From Symsagittifera roscoffensis (lineage: Eukaryota > Xenacoelomorpha > Acoela > Convolutidae), in assembly GCF_963678635.1 (NCBI RefSeq), contig NC_087069.1, positions 18,450,660 through 18,514,659 on the forward strand: a stretch of 64,000 nt of DNA. Reading direction: 5' to 3'. The translations under genes and the position numbers were made by a program. Positions within the stretch are counted from its first letter, which is position 1, and each line of letters begins with the position of its first letter. Below the pieces are notes generated by a model that saw only the letters and a list, made by a program, of their open reading frames with translations, was not told the origin of the DNA and searched no databases. Positions 1 to 9,212 of the stretch are shown piece after piece.

Positions 1-55
1 NNNNNNNNNNNNNNNNNNNNNNNNNNNNNNNNNNNNNNNNNNNNNNNNNNNNNNN
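1..55. other. Assembly gap (N run)
   Basis: Unknown bases. The gap hides the left end of the coding minisatellite that starts at 56 and the splice acceptor of that exon. Confidence 0.99.
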
Positions 56-401
56 CCTCCGAAAGGACTCGACCAGAACTCGACGAGGAATCGACCTCCG
101 AAAGGACTCGACCAGAACTCGACCAGGAATCGACCTCCGAAAGGACTGGACCAGAACTTGACCAGGAATCGACCTCCGAAAGGACTGGACCAGAACTTGA
201 CCAGGAATTGACCTCCGAAAGGACTCGACCAGAACTTGACCAGGAATTGACCTCCGAAAGGACTCGACCAGAACTCGACCAGGAATCGACCTCCGAAAGG
301 ACTCGACCAGAACTCGACGAGGAATCGACCTCCGAAAGGACTCGACCAGAACTCGACCAGGAATCGACCTCCGAAAGGACTGGACCAGAACTTGACCAGG
401 A
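56..401 (+). repeat. 39-bp coding minisatellite (13-residue repeat)
   Basis: About nine head-to-tail copies of a 39-bp unit encoding TSERTRPELDQES-like 13-mers. Units differ by a few substitutions (R/G after T, Q/E near the end, S/L at the last position). Because 39 is a multiple of three, the array keeps one open frame throughout and runs directly into the Fn3-like segment that follows. The peptide is charged and proline-containing, so it is probably an extended, disordered spacer. The array continues into the gap on the left, so its true copy number is unknown. Confidence 0.9.
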
Positions 402-622
402 AGCGATCGCTTACCAGGTGACTATATTTGATCTTGACGTGAATTGTGTTAATGAGAGCACGGGAGAAAACTGCACTGATAACGGAAATGTCAATTCAAC
501 CAAGAACAATGGACAGTCAGATACCATTGGTTCGAGTGACTTGCAACCGGAACACTTTCCCATAACCACTGGAAATCACACGACTCAGGACTTGGTCGCA
601 AGTAACACTTCGATTTGTATGA
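56..622 (+). CDS. Fn3-repeat protein, exon A (partial, minisatellite plus truncated Fn3 domain)
   Basis: One open frame crosses the minisatellite and continues into about 75 residues closely related to the C-terminal two thirds of the Fn3-like domains in the exons at 986 and 1651: a shared VN.-STGENC core, a GSSDLQPE turn, and an end in ICMSE. The first beta strands expected of the fold are missing and the minisatellite stands in their place. The exon ends at a GTGAGT donor (623-628), leaving one base of a codon (phase 1), the same phase as all other exon ends of this gene. The acceptor lies in the gap or off the window. An ATG within the array is not a credible start; this is an internal exon. 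Likely an extracellular or surface protein by analogy with other Fn3 arrays; function unknown. Confidence 0.7.
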
Positions 623-985
623 GTGAGTAGAACAATCGTATTCGTATATTATAGATATTAAACTTTTTGCAAGTTTAAAATAAGCTGTTCAGAAGTTTTT
701 GAGATGTAGTCTATGTTTATGATAGGTTTTTGAGTTTGATACTTTCATCAATGCCCCCCCCCCCCTCCTCATCAATGCCCCCCCCCCCCCTCATCAATGC
801 CCTCCCTCAGAAATTTTTAAGATATAGTCTATGTTTATGAGAGGTTTTTGAGTTTGATACTTTCATCAATGCCCCCCCCCCCCCCATCAAAAGAGTCCTG
901 GACACCTCAATAGCCCTCATTATTCAATCAAACACGGGTTTAATCAAAGACTCTTCTATTAAAGTGTGATTTCCAATGGTTTCAG
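623..985 (+). other. Intron A-B with duplicated block and C-tracts
   Basis: GTGAGT donor to TTTCAG acceptor. A block of about 110 bp (about 690-770, then 805-885) is present twice. Each copy carries the phrase ending ACTTTCATCAATG followed by runs of 12 to 14 C. A short CTCATCAATG unit is also repeated between them. No gene is seen. Confidence 0.75.
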
Positions 986-1273
986 ATTCTTCTGAAGTTC
1001 TAATATCGAAGATCTATCAGGACTCGAGCTACGCTTTGCTGCAAGTAATTGTGGCATGTTCTGAACTTGACTTGTCACAGCAAAGTGTGAGGTGCGATAA
1101 TGTGAACAATGGAGAAAACTGCATCGACAAAGTTGAAGTTCATTCCAATAATGGACAGTCCGCTATCATCCGTTTCAATGATCTAAGACCAGGACAGTTC
1201 TACATGGTGACTATCGCCGCTAAAAACACAAAGACTCAGGACTTAGTCGCAAATTACACTGTGATTTTTATGG
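986..1273 (+). CDS. Fn3-repeat protein, exon B (one complete Fn3-like domain)
   Basis: A 288-bp exon between a TTTCAG acceptor (ending 985) and a GTGAGT donor (1274-1279). It starts at codon position 2 and ends after codon position 1, a symmetric 1-1 exon typical of shuffled Fn3 modules. The translation has a start like SSEVLISKIYQDSS, a central VNNGENC motif and the Fn3 hallmark FNDLRPGQFYMVTIAA (L-x-P-G-x-x-Y-x-V-x-I). It ends in MG at the junction. It is a close paralogue of exons A and C, so these three arose by exon duplication. Cysteines around the GENC motif may pair. No domain beyond Fn3 is recognised; partner and function unknown. Confidence 0.8.
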
Positions 1274-1650
1274 GTGAGTCGACCAACCGGAATTTGATTT
1301 TCGCATTTTGACATCTTTATTAAGTTCAGGAACCCTAGATTTACTTGGTTAGAACTTTTCAAGTTCAAGTTTTTCAAGTTTTGATATTTTTGACACCACA
1401 TCTATTTTACTCAACTTCAAATGATTTTAAATTTGTTTCAAATGTTGACTTAAAAAAGGAGATTCTGTTTGTCAATACTAGTAGAGTCTCGAAGTTCTAG
1501 GACAAAACCATAAGTTAGATAAAAGTAAAACACTCCCTGTGGTTGGATACTCCTACTTATGCGGGACCAACGGTGGTTCAATGAAAATATTCTATAACAT
1601 GCTGGTTTATTTGAGCTTCATGAAAAACATGCGATTTCCGTTGGTTCCAG
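1274..1650 (+). other. Intron B-C
   Basis: A 377-bp AT-rich intron with GTGAGT donor and TTCCAG acceptor. No other signal was seen. Confidence 0.75.
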
Positions 1651-1944
1651 ATTCTTCCGTAGTTCGAATTTCAACCATCTACCAGGATTCGAGTTCTGTT
1701 GTACTGCAAGCAAATGTAAACTCATCTGACCCTGACCTGTCAGTGCGAAGAGTGAGCTGTGTTAACATGAACACTGGGGAAAACTGCAGCGATAATGTCG
1801 ATGTATTTGACACCAATAACAATGGAAAGTCTGCTACCATCGGTTTGAGCAATTTGCAACCAGAAGAGCTTTACAAAGTGACCATCACTGCTGGAAACAA
1901 AAAGATTGAGGACTTGGTTGCAAACAAGACTTTGGTTTGTATGG
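1651..1944 (+). CDS. Fn3-repeat protein, exon C (one complete Fn3-like domain)
   Basis: A 294-bp exon with phase 1 at both ends: acceptor TTCCAG ending at 1650, donor GTGAGT at 1945-1950. The translation parallels exon B: SSVVRISTIYQDSS at the start, VNMNTGENCSDN in the middle, then the Fn3 turn LSNLQPEELYKVTITAGN and the end LVCMG. An ATG with an open frame exists upstream at 1539, but it lies in the intron and the family resemblance begins exactly at the acceptor, so it is not the start. Confidence 0.82.
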
Positions 1945-2143
1945 GTGAGTTGAACTTTGTAAAGATTTTGTATTGGACAATAAAATTGCATTTTGCAATG
2001 TCGAACAATTGAATTCTATCAAACATCTCATTTAAAAAAATTTTCCTCATAGCTTTAATTGAATTATTTCTATATTAGACCGAAATGTGGATTTCTTTCA
2101 AGTTCAAGGAATTGACAAAAAATAAATTATAAGTTCATTTTAG
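1945..2143 (+). other. Intron C-D1
   Basis: A short 199-bp AT-rich intron with GTGAGT donor and TTTTAG acceptor. Confidence 0.75.
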
Positions 2144-2286
2144 AACCTCGAAAAAACATCGACTGGTTTTCTCAGTCACAAATTGATGGAACAAACTTGG
2201 AGTTGCCTGATTCTGCTGAGAACTATGAAATCAGCTTGGTCCCAACATTCTGCACTGACAACAAAACACTTGTTCATTCTCACTGG
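2144..2286 (+). CDS. Fn3-repeat protein, exon D1 (N-terminal half of a split domain)
   Basis: After a TTTTAG acceptor (ends 2143) a phase-1 entry gives PRKNIDWFSQSQ..NYEISLVPTFCT..HSHW. This matches the first half of the domain in the exon at 25051 (PELPNG..SYLELKPLYDQDCG). Resemblance stops at TGG, directly followed by GTGACG, a usable if weak donor at phase 0. The matching C-terminal half, starting in phase 0, is at 15371-15500. The open frame continues past 2286 but the added residues do not resemble Fn3, so I treat them as intron. Confidence 0.62.
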
Positions 2287-3949
2287 GTGACGTCTCTTAT
2301 AGTATACACAACGAGATCTGACGGACCGCCTCTGAACAGTCATACAATTCGAACTAACGTTTTAATATTTTCTTCACCCCTCCCCGAAGCATTTTGGTTC
2401 TTAGATCGATATGTTAGCCAATCAGAATTGAGTGCTTCTACATGTAACAGTCGCCTACTTAAGTCACATATGAGGTTAAAGAAAAATAGGCCCTGTAACC
2501 ATTGGCTCAAGAGTCAGGGACACTATCTCTTGTGTTTTTCAACCTCGAACGGTCGGAGCCAATTCGGTTCACTTGCGACATGAGACTAAAACCCTCGTCA
2601 CAGCTTAAAGGCCATTACCAAAATACCCCCCCCCCCCCCCACTCTAGAAAATAAGAACGTCCCCATACGTAGGTCTCAAAATACCCAAAATACGCGAACG
2701 CCGTTGAAAACAGGGTCGGAACAGTCCATACAGTTACTTTTTATTAGACAGTGGAACTTTGATCCATTTCAGATAGATCAACCTAAAATTCTCCTTACCT
2801 CAACATAACAATCATAAAACACACTCAAGAAAACTAATTTGAGTACTCACATATCTGCACACTCGAGAATAGGAGTAACTAAATTAACTAGCGACTCTAG
2901 CATGAATATAATTGAATGAAACTTGAGAAGTTTGCTATTAATGAATTCCAATCAAAGTAAATGAGTTTTCACTTGAGAATTAAGTTTTGAGCTGGACCAT
3001 TGGGAGACTTCGGTTGTCCACCCTTCCACCGAAGGTTCACTCTGGTCCAGTTGAACTTCAATCTCCTCTTACTCGCGAGTATTTTCTGTCTCATGCCACA
3101 AATAAGACAGCTCTACTCTCGTTCGATTAGGTATTGGAAATTTTGAAAAGCAATTTCCCGCTGCTAAATTTGACTACTTTCCCGCGATTGTAATTCGGTC
3201 GTTCTGATCTTGTTTTTCTGAGATTTATAGTTGTCGCGAGAAAGTTGAGCATGACATGTTCAATTCGAATTTTTGAAAAATTCCATTTGACCCCAAAATC
3301 ACGTTGTTCGTCTTGCTCAAGGTCAAACTTCCAAATATGACCGACTGGTACAGACTACCCGGACACAAGATCGATGTCCTTATCGCGTGTCACCGTTTGT
3401 CAGTGAATCCCCAGAATTCTGAGTGTTGCTCAAGATACAGTGCCAGTGGTCATTTACAGAAGTTTACAGCAGACTTAAGTTTATCTACACCCCAAAATTC
3501 ACAACCATGCAAAATTGTCACACTACCGCTAAAGAGCAATCACAATCTGCGTATACTTGCACCCTAAACTTCTGCTTTGCAAACAAATGATTTTAAAATA
3601 TCTTTTGTCCTATTCAATCAGGAAATTGTCATGCTGCATTTTGATTTATATAATAGGTATAGCATATTAATAACAAAATCTCGTTCGTTAAACTTTCTTT
3701 TTCGTGAACTCAAGTTTCATCCGAGTTCACCCTCGAGTCCTTTTCCTTCCCTCTCACGACTCAAGAATCCCTCACTGAGCTACCTGCTCATCTCGCGTTC
3801 TTCGCCTTCGAGGTGCTAGGCCCGGATACACTCGACACCGCAATCTGTCTTAACAGTGCTTCCTAATCATCGAAGCTTATCACGATCTCTTCCCAAGCCT
3901 TAAGTTGTTCCTATGATCGCATCCACTCCCTCTGTTCCTGCAACCTCTT
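2287..3949 (+). other. Intron D (left part), no gene recognised
   Basis: Start of a 13-kb intron. It holds a poly-C run at about 2625-2640 and a nested hairpin at 2992-3050 (outer stem CTGGACCA/TGGTCCAG, inner stem CTTCGGT/ACCGAAG). Part of 3200-3949 may be 3' UTR of the old retroelement whose coding fragment follows, but I could not match it to the LTR or UTR of the complete copy. Confidence 0.5.
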
Positions 3950-4448
3950 TGCTTGGTTGGGCAAATCCTTCACCTTCGACTCCCTATTCAAGCAAAAGGA
4001 GTTGTGCAGACTCAGACTCACGTTCTTAGCCAAGTCCTCTTCCAGTATTGATTCTCTCGCCATGGTGTTATCTCTAGACACCCTACCAACTCTTTTCCAC
4101 CCCGTCGTGATCGCCGTTGAAGGCTTCCGGTCCTATCTCTGCCAGGAACTGTCGGTATTCCTTTTGATATTTCTTCATATGATCTTTTGTCACCACATAC
4201 AACCAAGATGTCAACGTCGCTCGAAACCACGGGAAAAATTTTATGAGGCTCCATACGTGCCTGACTTCCATCGGTATGGCGAATACCTTGCATGCAGTCT
4301 CAAACAACTCAAGTCTCCTGCTGTAATCTATAGCGTATATTGATTCTGCCGTCGGTGTCTTCGACTCCCGATAATTCGTCACATTTTCTTCGATCCATCG
4401 CAAAGCCAGCATTGTGCTTACCACCAAGAGTGTCACCTTTTGCACGTA
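3950..4448 (-). pseudogene. Fragment of giant-retroelement accessory ORF (C-terminus)
   Basis: Minus-strand reading (best frame 4083-4445) aligns without gaps to the last part of the 1604-codon ORF at 34715-39529. Shared blocks include LFET.CKV..IPMEV, PWFRA..T.WLY and IG..AF; by eye about 45 of 107 residues are identical. Resemblance continues at DNA level to about 3950, including the FDSLF-like stretch on the plus strand. The fragment is cut at about 4448, a few bases before the plus-strand LTR at 4457. It belongs to an older, divergent member of the same retroelement superfamily, in opposite orientation to its neighbour. Confidence 0.75.
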
Positions 4449-4456
4449 ATCTGGTA

Positions 4457-5370
4457 TGTGACATTCGACCAGAATGAACGAAAATGCAGATTCGGCGATT
4501 TCGAATAGTTAGCAGCTAACCTTCCGAATTGACAGTTTTGAGAGGTTAGTGACGTTATTGGGACGATTAGTCAAACGGTGAAGGTCAAGATATTGTGTTA
4601 TTTTGAAATTTTAAAAACTCGAACTGAGAAGTCACACTTCTGAGAAACGGCAAAAACCGCTATTTTGGAAGAAAACCAGAAGAAAATCAGAACAACAATA
4701 GTTGCGATAGTGATAACTACGAGAATTGCGATAGAAAAACAGCAACGAATAGCAGAGTTACCAGAGACCGTTCCGAGTTGCAACGATTGTGTCGCTACAA
4801 TCGTTGCAAGGCCGTTCACAACAACGCGTGAAGGGTGGAAAAGCAGCCTTCCGGAAGGAAGATAAGGTTGTTATTTCCCCGGATTCAGGAATCCGGAGGG
4901 GTCTCGGGATTTGAACTGAAACTGTTTTATATAAACTTTTAGCTTCCCGGTTATGTCTTGAATTGAATTTATATAACGTTTGAATTCATTTTACGACGAT
5001 GAGAAGCTAGGAGTTAGGTGAAAGTGTTGATCCATCTTCGACGGAGATGATGATTTTTATCTACTGAACAAAAACAATAGTAATATAAAAACTAGTAGTA
5101 GCCCTGTTTTAGGAGTGACCTCGTGATCTGAGGATACTAAAACCCAGCCATGAGCTCACTAATATGGCATGTAAATAAGTTAATTTGAGCGTTCTGGCCG
5201 AAGCCGGAGAACAGTAACGTTTTTGTCGACCCGATGTTAGAAAGACCACCAAAAGAACTGGTTTTGGTAAAGACGGTGAAAAGCATGTAGAGCTTAGTTT
5301 AGACGCTGGCCAGTTCTTTTATAGCTAAGCTTTATTTTCCGTCGATATGTACTTCCGGGCGAATGTTACA
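4457..5370 (+). repeat. 5' LTR of truncated copy
   Basis: Starts TGTGACATTCG and ends CGAATGTTACA, an 11-bp imperfect terminal inverted repeat shared with the LTRs at 33037 and 54526. Length 914 bp against 935 bp for the complete LTR. Two TATATAA boxes (about 4929 and 4970) are candidate promoters but are not conserved in the other LTRs. A sense short ORF with a PSCN.C.ATIVARP core is also present in the other copies but overlaps the conserved hairpin. Confidence 0.88.
4778..4809 (+). promoter_or_regulatory. Conserved LTR hairpin
   Basis: Perfect 13-bp stem TTGCAACGATTGT / ACAATCGTTGCAA with a 6-base loop. The same hairpin occurs in both LTRs of the minus element, where the sixth-from-loop base pair is changed on both sides together (G-C to T-A). 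See 33531 and 55097. Confidence 0.75.
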
Positions 5371-5382
5371 TAGATGTTTTTA

Positions 5383-5400
5383 TGGCGCTCCTGGGTGTTA
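5383..5400 (+). promoter_or_regulatory. Primer binding site
   Basis: TGGCGCTCCTGGGTGTTA lies 12 bases after the LTR end and is identical in the other copy (54496-54513). It begins with TGG, complementary to a tRNA CCA end. I cannot name the tRNA from memory. Confidence 0.65.
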
Positions 5401-7245
5401 TTCTTTTTTAACATCATGACCGGCAGAACCGTTAACGAGCACTCCGCGCCGAGCGGATGCTCATAATAACGCCCTTAATAGGCCCTAACGGCCAGGGTGG
5501 AAGGTTAGTTCGGAACCCGAAAGAGTTCCGGATTACCGTGAATAGCTTTTTAACCTAGTTAAGACCGAAAGTTCACGTTCCAGGAAGTGTGGGGGGATTG
5601 GCCGTCCCCTCGTTCCCTGAGAGGTTTGTGACCAAAAACACTTAAAGGTATTTAAAAAACCAAACAAAAGGTAGTATAGTACCCAAGAAAAACAAAAAAT
5701 ATAAAAAATAACCGAAAAAACCAAAAACAGTAAAAAAAAAAGTTTAAAAAAAAATCAATAGAAATCATCCCCCCAGACAAGATATGATCCGATCCTCCCG
5801 TTTGTTGTTGATAGATATATTGTTGTTACAGGCATTTATATCAATCAGGATCATTACGATCATTTTTGTAGCCTGTTTGTGAGGCTTGTACTCTAGGGTT
5901 GTTTGAGTATTTAAGCACGTTAATGCTAATTTACGCTCAATCCGGAAGGTTCTGCTGATTTGCGCTCAATCCGGCGGTGTCTTGGGAGAAGACTGATCCG
6001 GCAAGCAGTACAAGGAGCAACAAGGAAGGGCTCAACGACAACGATAGTCGACTGTTGGGTATCATTAACAAGTTTTGTATCCCTTTTGGTACAAAAAGTA
6101 AGATAGTAATCTGTGGGGGGCTCGACAGTGCTAAACTGTAGTGACCCTTCACCGAACTGCGAAAATCCGAGTTAACACCTAGATTCGGATATTGAACAAA
6201 CCCGGAGGGGTATAGTATTACTTATATTATTGCTAATATAGCCTATATTAAAACTCCTATATCGTTTTTCAGTGAAAAACACAGTAAGCGGACCGGTTTT
6301 TAGTGTCAAAATAGCGGTATTTTGATCCCCCCACAAATCGCGAGTTTTAAAATTTCGATATTTTTTGAAACGGAAAAAAGCGCTAAATTAGTGAGTTACA
6401 TCGTAACTGTGCTAGTATAATAGGTAGAACCGGTTGAGTTTAGTTCAGAAGTGGTTGGAACTATTTTGGTACCAAAAACCGATTTTTCGCAATTTTTGAG
6501 AAAACGGAACACTACAAAATCAGAAAAGTTTTTGAAAGTTTTGAGTTAGGACAGTAAAATAGTTGTTCAGACAACGTCCACTAGTGAATCTACCGGTTTT
6601 AAGACCCGTTTCCCGATAGCCTTCCGGATTACAGAGAAATCGAACTTAACGTGTTTGGTTCAGTGGATTCATCAATCCGGAGGGGTCCAAATAGCAACAT
6701 TTTTCGCAAATTTTTCAACTAAAGCGTTTCAGATCGGGTTTTTTTACTTTGAACTAGAAGAGTATAGGCCTTTTGAGCTCGGATCAATAATTTTTAGGTC
6801 GAAAAGAACAGAATTGCGGAAAAAGTTAGTCGGAACCTATAAGTGAGAAGGTTTTTGAATTTAGATAAAAGACGTTTTGGTTAATAACTTTGGAACGACT
6901 GTACAGATCTAGTTGATCTTGGTACCATTAGATCAGAAATTAGCTGAGCTTACTAATAGGAACAAAAATTATTCGAAAAACTAAGCGTGGAATTTTTTTG
7001 AGATTACACCCCTACCAAAGGGGTAGAAATGGTTGAATAAGGCAATTTTACGCTGTTCTAGAAGAATAGGGAAGGCTAAAGGCACCAGAAAACCTTGATA
7101 GAGCTAAAATTAGGCTAGCGATAAGACACTTCACCGTTAGCGTGAATGGTCAAATAAGAGGCTTAACTTCAATCCGGAAGGGTCAAGGGAAGGACCACTT
7201 ACCCTTCCTAGTTGATACAAACAGCATAAAAGCATCGGAGAACGT

Positions 7246-7529
7246 ATCCGGAGGGGTACAGGTTGAAAATCAAGGAAGTCTCCGAAAAGCTATTTTTACA
7301 AAACCGGAGGGGTCCCATTCCGGAGGGGTCCGACTTTATCCTAATCGGAGGGGTCCCAATCCAGAGGGGTCTTCTTTTCACAAAACCGGAGGGGTCCTAA
7401 TCCGGAGGGATCTTACATTTGCTAAGCCAGAGGGGTCCCAATCCGGAGGGGTCTCAATGTTGCCAATCCGGAGGGGTCCTAATTTTGCCAATCCAGAGGG
7501 GTACTGTTTTTTGTCAACCCGGAGGGGTA
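7246..7529 (+). repeat. CCGGAGGGGT motif array in leader
   Basis: Twelve copies of ATCCGGAGGGGTCC or one-step variants (CCAGAGGGGT, TCGGAGGGGT, CCGGAGGGAT) in 284 bp, separated by 5 to 30 bases of unrelated sequence. Isolated copies occur elsewhere in the leader and one in the LTR (about 4890). The same arrangement is found in the other element copy at 52331-52876. Confidence 0.88.
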
Positions 7530-8294
7530 TAATTTTTGTTAAAGGACTTAGGTAAACAGAAGAAAAGATAATAGTGAGGGGTGTTAGGTTATTAAGAGAC
7601 AGGCTAGGAACCAGTGACTGCACTGGTAACTTGCCTTTAAAAAAAGACCAGACCAAACGAAAACAGGTCCAAAACTTGGATATTCGCGGCACTAAGTCTA
7701 AATTAAAAAAGAGTGTGTAACTCATTGGTGTGGATTGAAATCCAAAACGTTTTTGAGAAAAGTGACTGCCCTGAGGATTTTAGTAGGTCTAGCTCGGGCA
7801 GTCCGAAGGCAGATAGGTAACAGGAGACTCGGTGGGTGCAATAGACGCCCACTTGAGAAAATTACTGCCTTCAAGTTTTGTCTGTTTGGTGCAGCACCAA
7901 GCAGGGAAAGCTCTCTCTTTAAAAAACAAGTTCGACTATTGTACTGCGACCGACTAAAAGTACAATACACATACGTTTTTCATAGAAATATTCCTATTTT
8001 GTTATTTCTGGTTTTAAATCAACAATTTGTGCTTGATTGGGTAGTGAATACATTATCTTTTAAATTGACTGATACAATCATACTGTTCTAGTTCTCAAAT
8101 CTTACGACTAATAATCGATTATGGTGAATAAATTGTATATACGCTGTACCGTGATAACATACAAGGATTCGTGGTCACTATTTAATAGAAACTTTTGAAA
8201 TTTATTGTGTTGTGTTAATATTCTCAGTAGTCAGATCAAAAGGACACTAGCAATCGAATTGAGTGTATAGGTAGTAAGAAGTGGTAAATTGAAG

Positions 8295-9212
8295 ATGAGT
8301 CTAGACAAGTCAAGGATACCTAAACTAGGTGATAGCTCGAGGAAATTCATACCTGAGAAACAGAGAAGAGCAACGACCGACCCTTTTGTGGAAAGGATCA
8401 TACGAACCCGGACCGACAAAGGGGAGACGGTTTCAGGCAGAATGGTTGACACCAGAAGTCAAAAAACCTCAGAAGAGCGAAAAGCTATGCTAGAAGTGGA
8501 GGTCTATCCGAACCAGGCCATGAATGAGAACCAGGAAATACATGGACCGGAGGGGAGAGACAGAAGGCTGGCGAGTGGATCTACACCGGTAGAGCAAGGC
8601 CAAGATTTTGCCACTTCTACCGGGACACTGGACCGAGAGGAGATGTCGGAACTGTCCGACATCCATACTGAAATTGTGGCAACTAGAAGATCTCCCACAT
8701 ACAACACCATGATGGCAGGCGTGACGGAGAAACCGGCAACATCCTCATCGTTTTCAGAAAGAGTGAAGAACACTTTCGGAAACATCTTTCCATTCACCAT
8801 GGGAGTGGGTACAGGAAATGAAGGTGAATCCGAGGAGGAAGAAGAGGACGATGATGAGCAGGTTGACATTGGATCTCGAGTCAGCCTCAATAGTTGGACC
8901 CAGGAGAATGAGGCATACACCGACAGAGAGACTGGAACCATGGACAAATTTGGTGTGGTGAGAGCGATAAGCAAAGACACAAACACATCAGGCCAGTCAA
9001 GAGACTTTGTGAGTATGACAAATTATTCGGAAACGCGAACGGGGGAGAATAGAAACATAGGACTAGGCAACGCATCGGCGGATCCAGAGGTGCATAATGA
9101 AAAGACGTCGAGGCAGAGAATAAAAGCCCAAATCTCGACCAGTACCAAGCTACCTGGGATCGACAGGGTGACACCGCCACCTGTGACGCCACAAGTACAA
9201 TATCTAGCATGA
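8295..9212 (+). pseudogene. gag N-terminus, truncated
   Basis: The ATG at 8295 opens MSLDKSRIPK, the same start as the complete gag ORF at 51552. The upstream in-frame TTG and AAG are leader. About 300 codons align with the first 300 residues of the complete gag, including the acidic stretch ESEEEEEDDDEQ and the block TSTKLPG.DRVTPP. Homology stops at TPPPVTPQ; the frame then closes within about five residues at 9212. Capsid, zinc knuckles and protease are absent, so no functional Gag is expected. Confidence 0.85.

Larger units (their letters stand above)
5371..8294 (+). other. 5' leader of truncated copy
   Basis: Noncoding region between LTR and gag, co-linear with 51553-54525. It contains the PBS and the CCGGAGGGGT motif cluster, with scattered further copies near 6200 and 6672. 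Several AT-rich stretches carry homopolymers. An antisense ORF of 71 codons (5937-6152) persists in both copies but its differences are mostly amino-acid changing, so I do not call it a gene. Confidence 0.7.
4457..9212 (+). mobile_element. Truncated plus-strand copy of the giant Ty3/gypsy-like element
   Basis: This copy contains a 5' LTR (4457-5370), PBS, a 2.9-kb leader and the first 300 or so codons of gag, then breaks off near 9190-9212. All parts are co-linear with the minus-strand element at 33037-55460 but clearly diverged (roughly a quarter of gag residues differ), so it is a separate subfamily or older insertion. No 3' LTR for it is seen in the window. Confidence 0.85.

Noticed and set aside
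1740..1991. Minus-strand ORF under exon C
   Set aside because: Shadow of the Fn3 exon, whose splice sites and paralogues support the plus strand.
5937..6152. Antisense ORF in the element leader, also present at 53703-53966, with a hydrophobic signal-like stretch
   Set aside because: The two copies differ mostly at amino-acid-changing positions and neither has start context or conserved length; shared DNA explains it.
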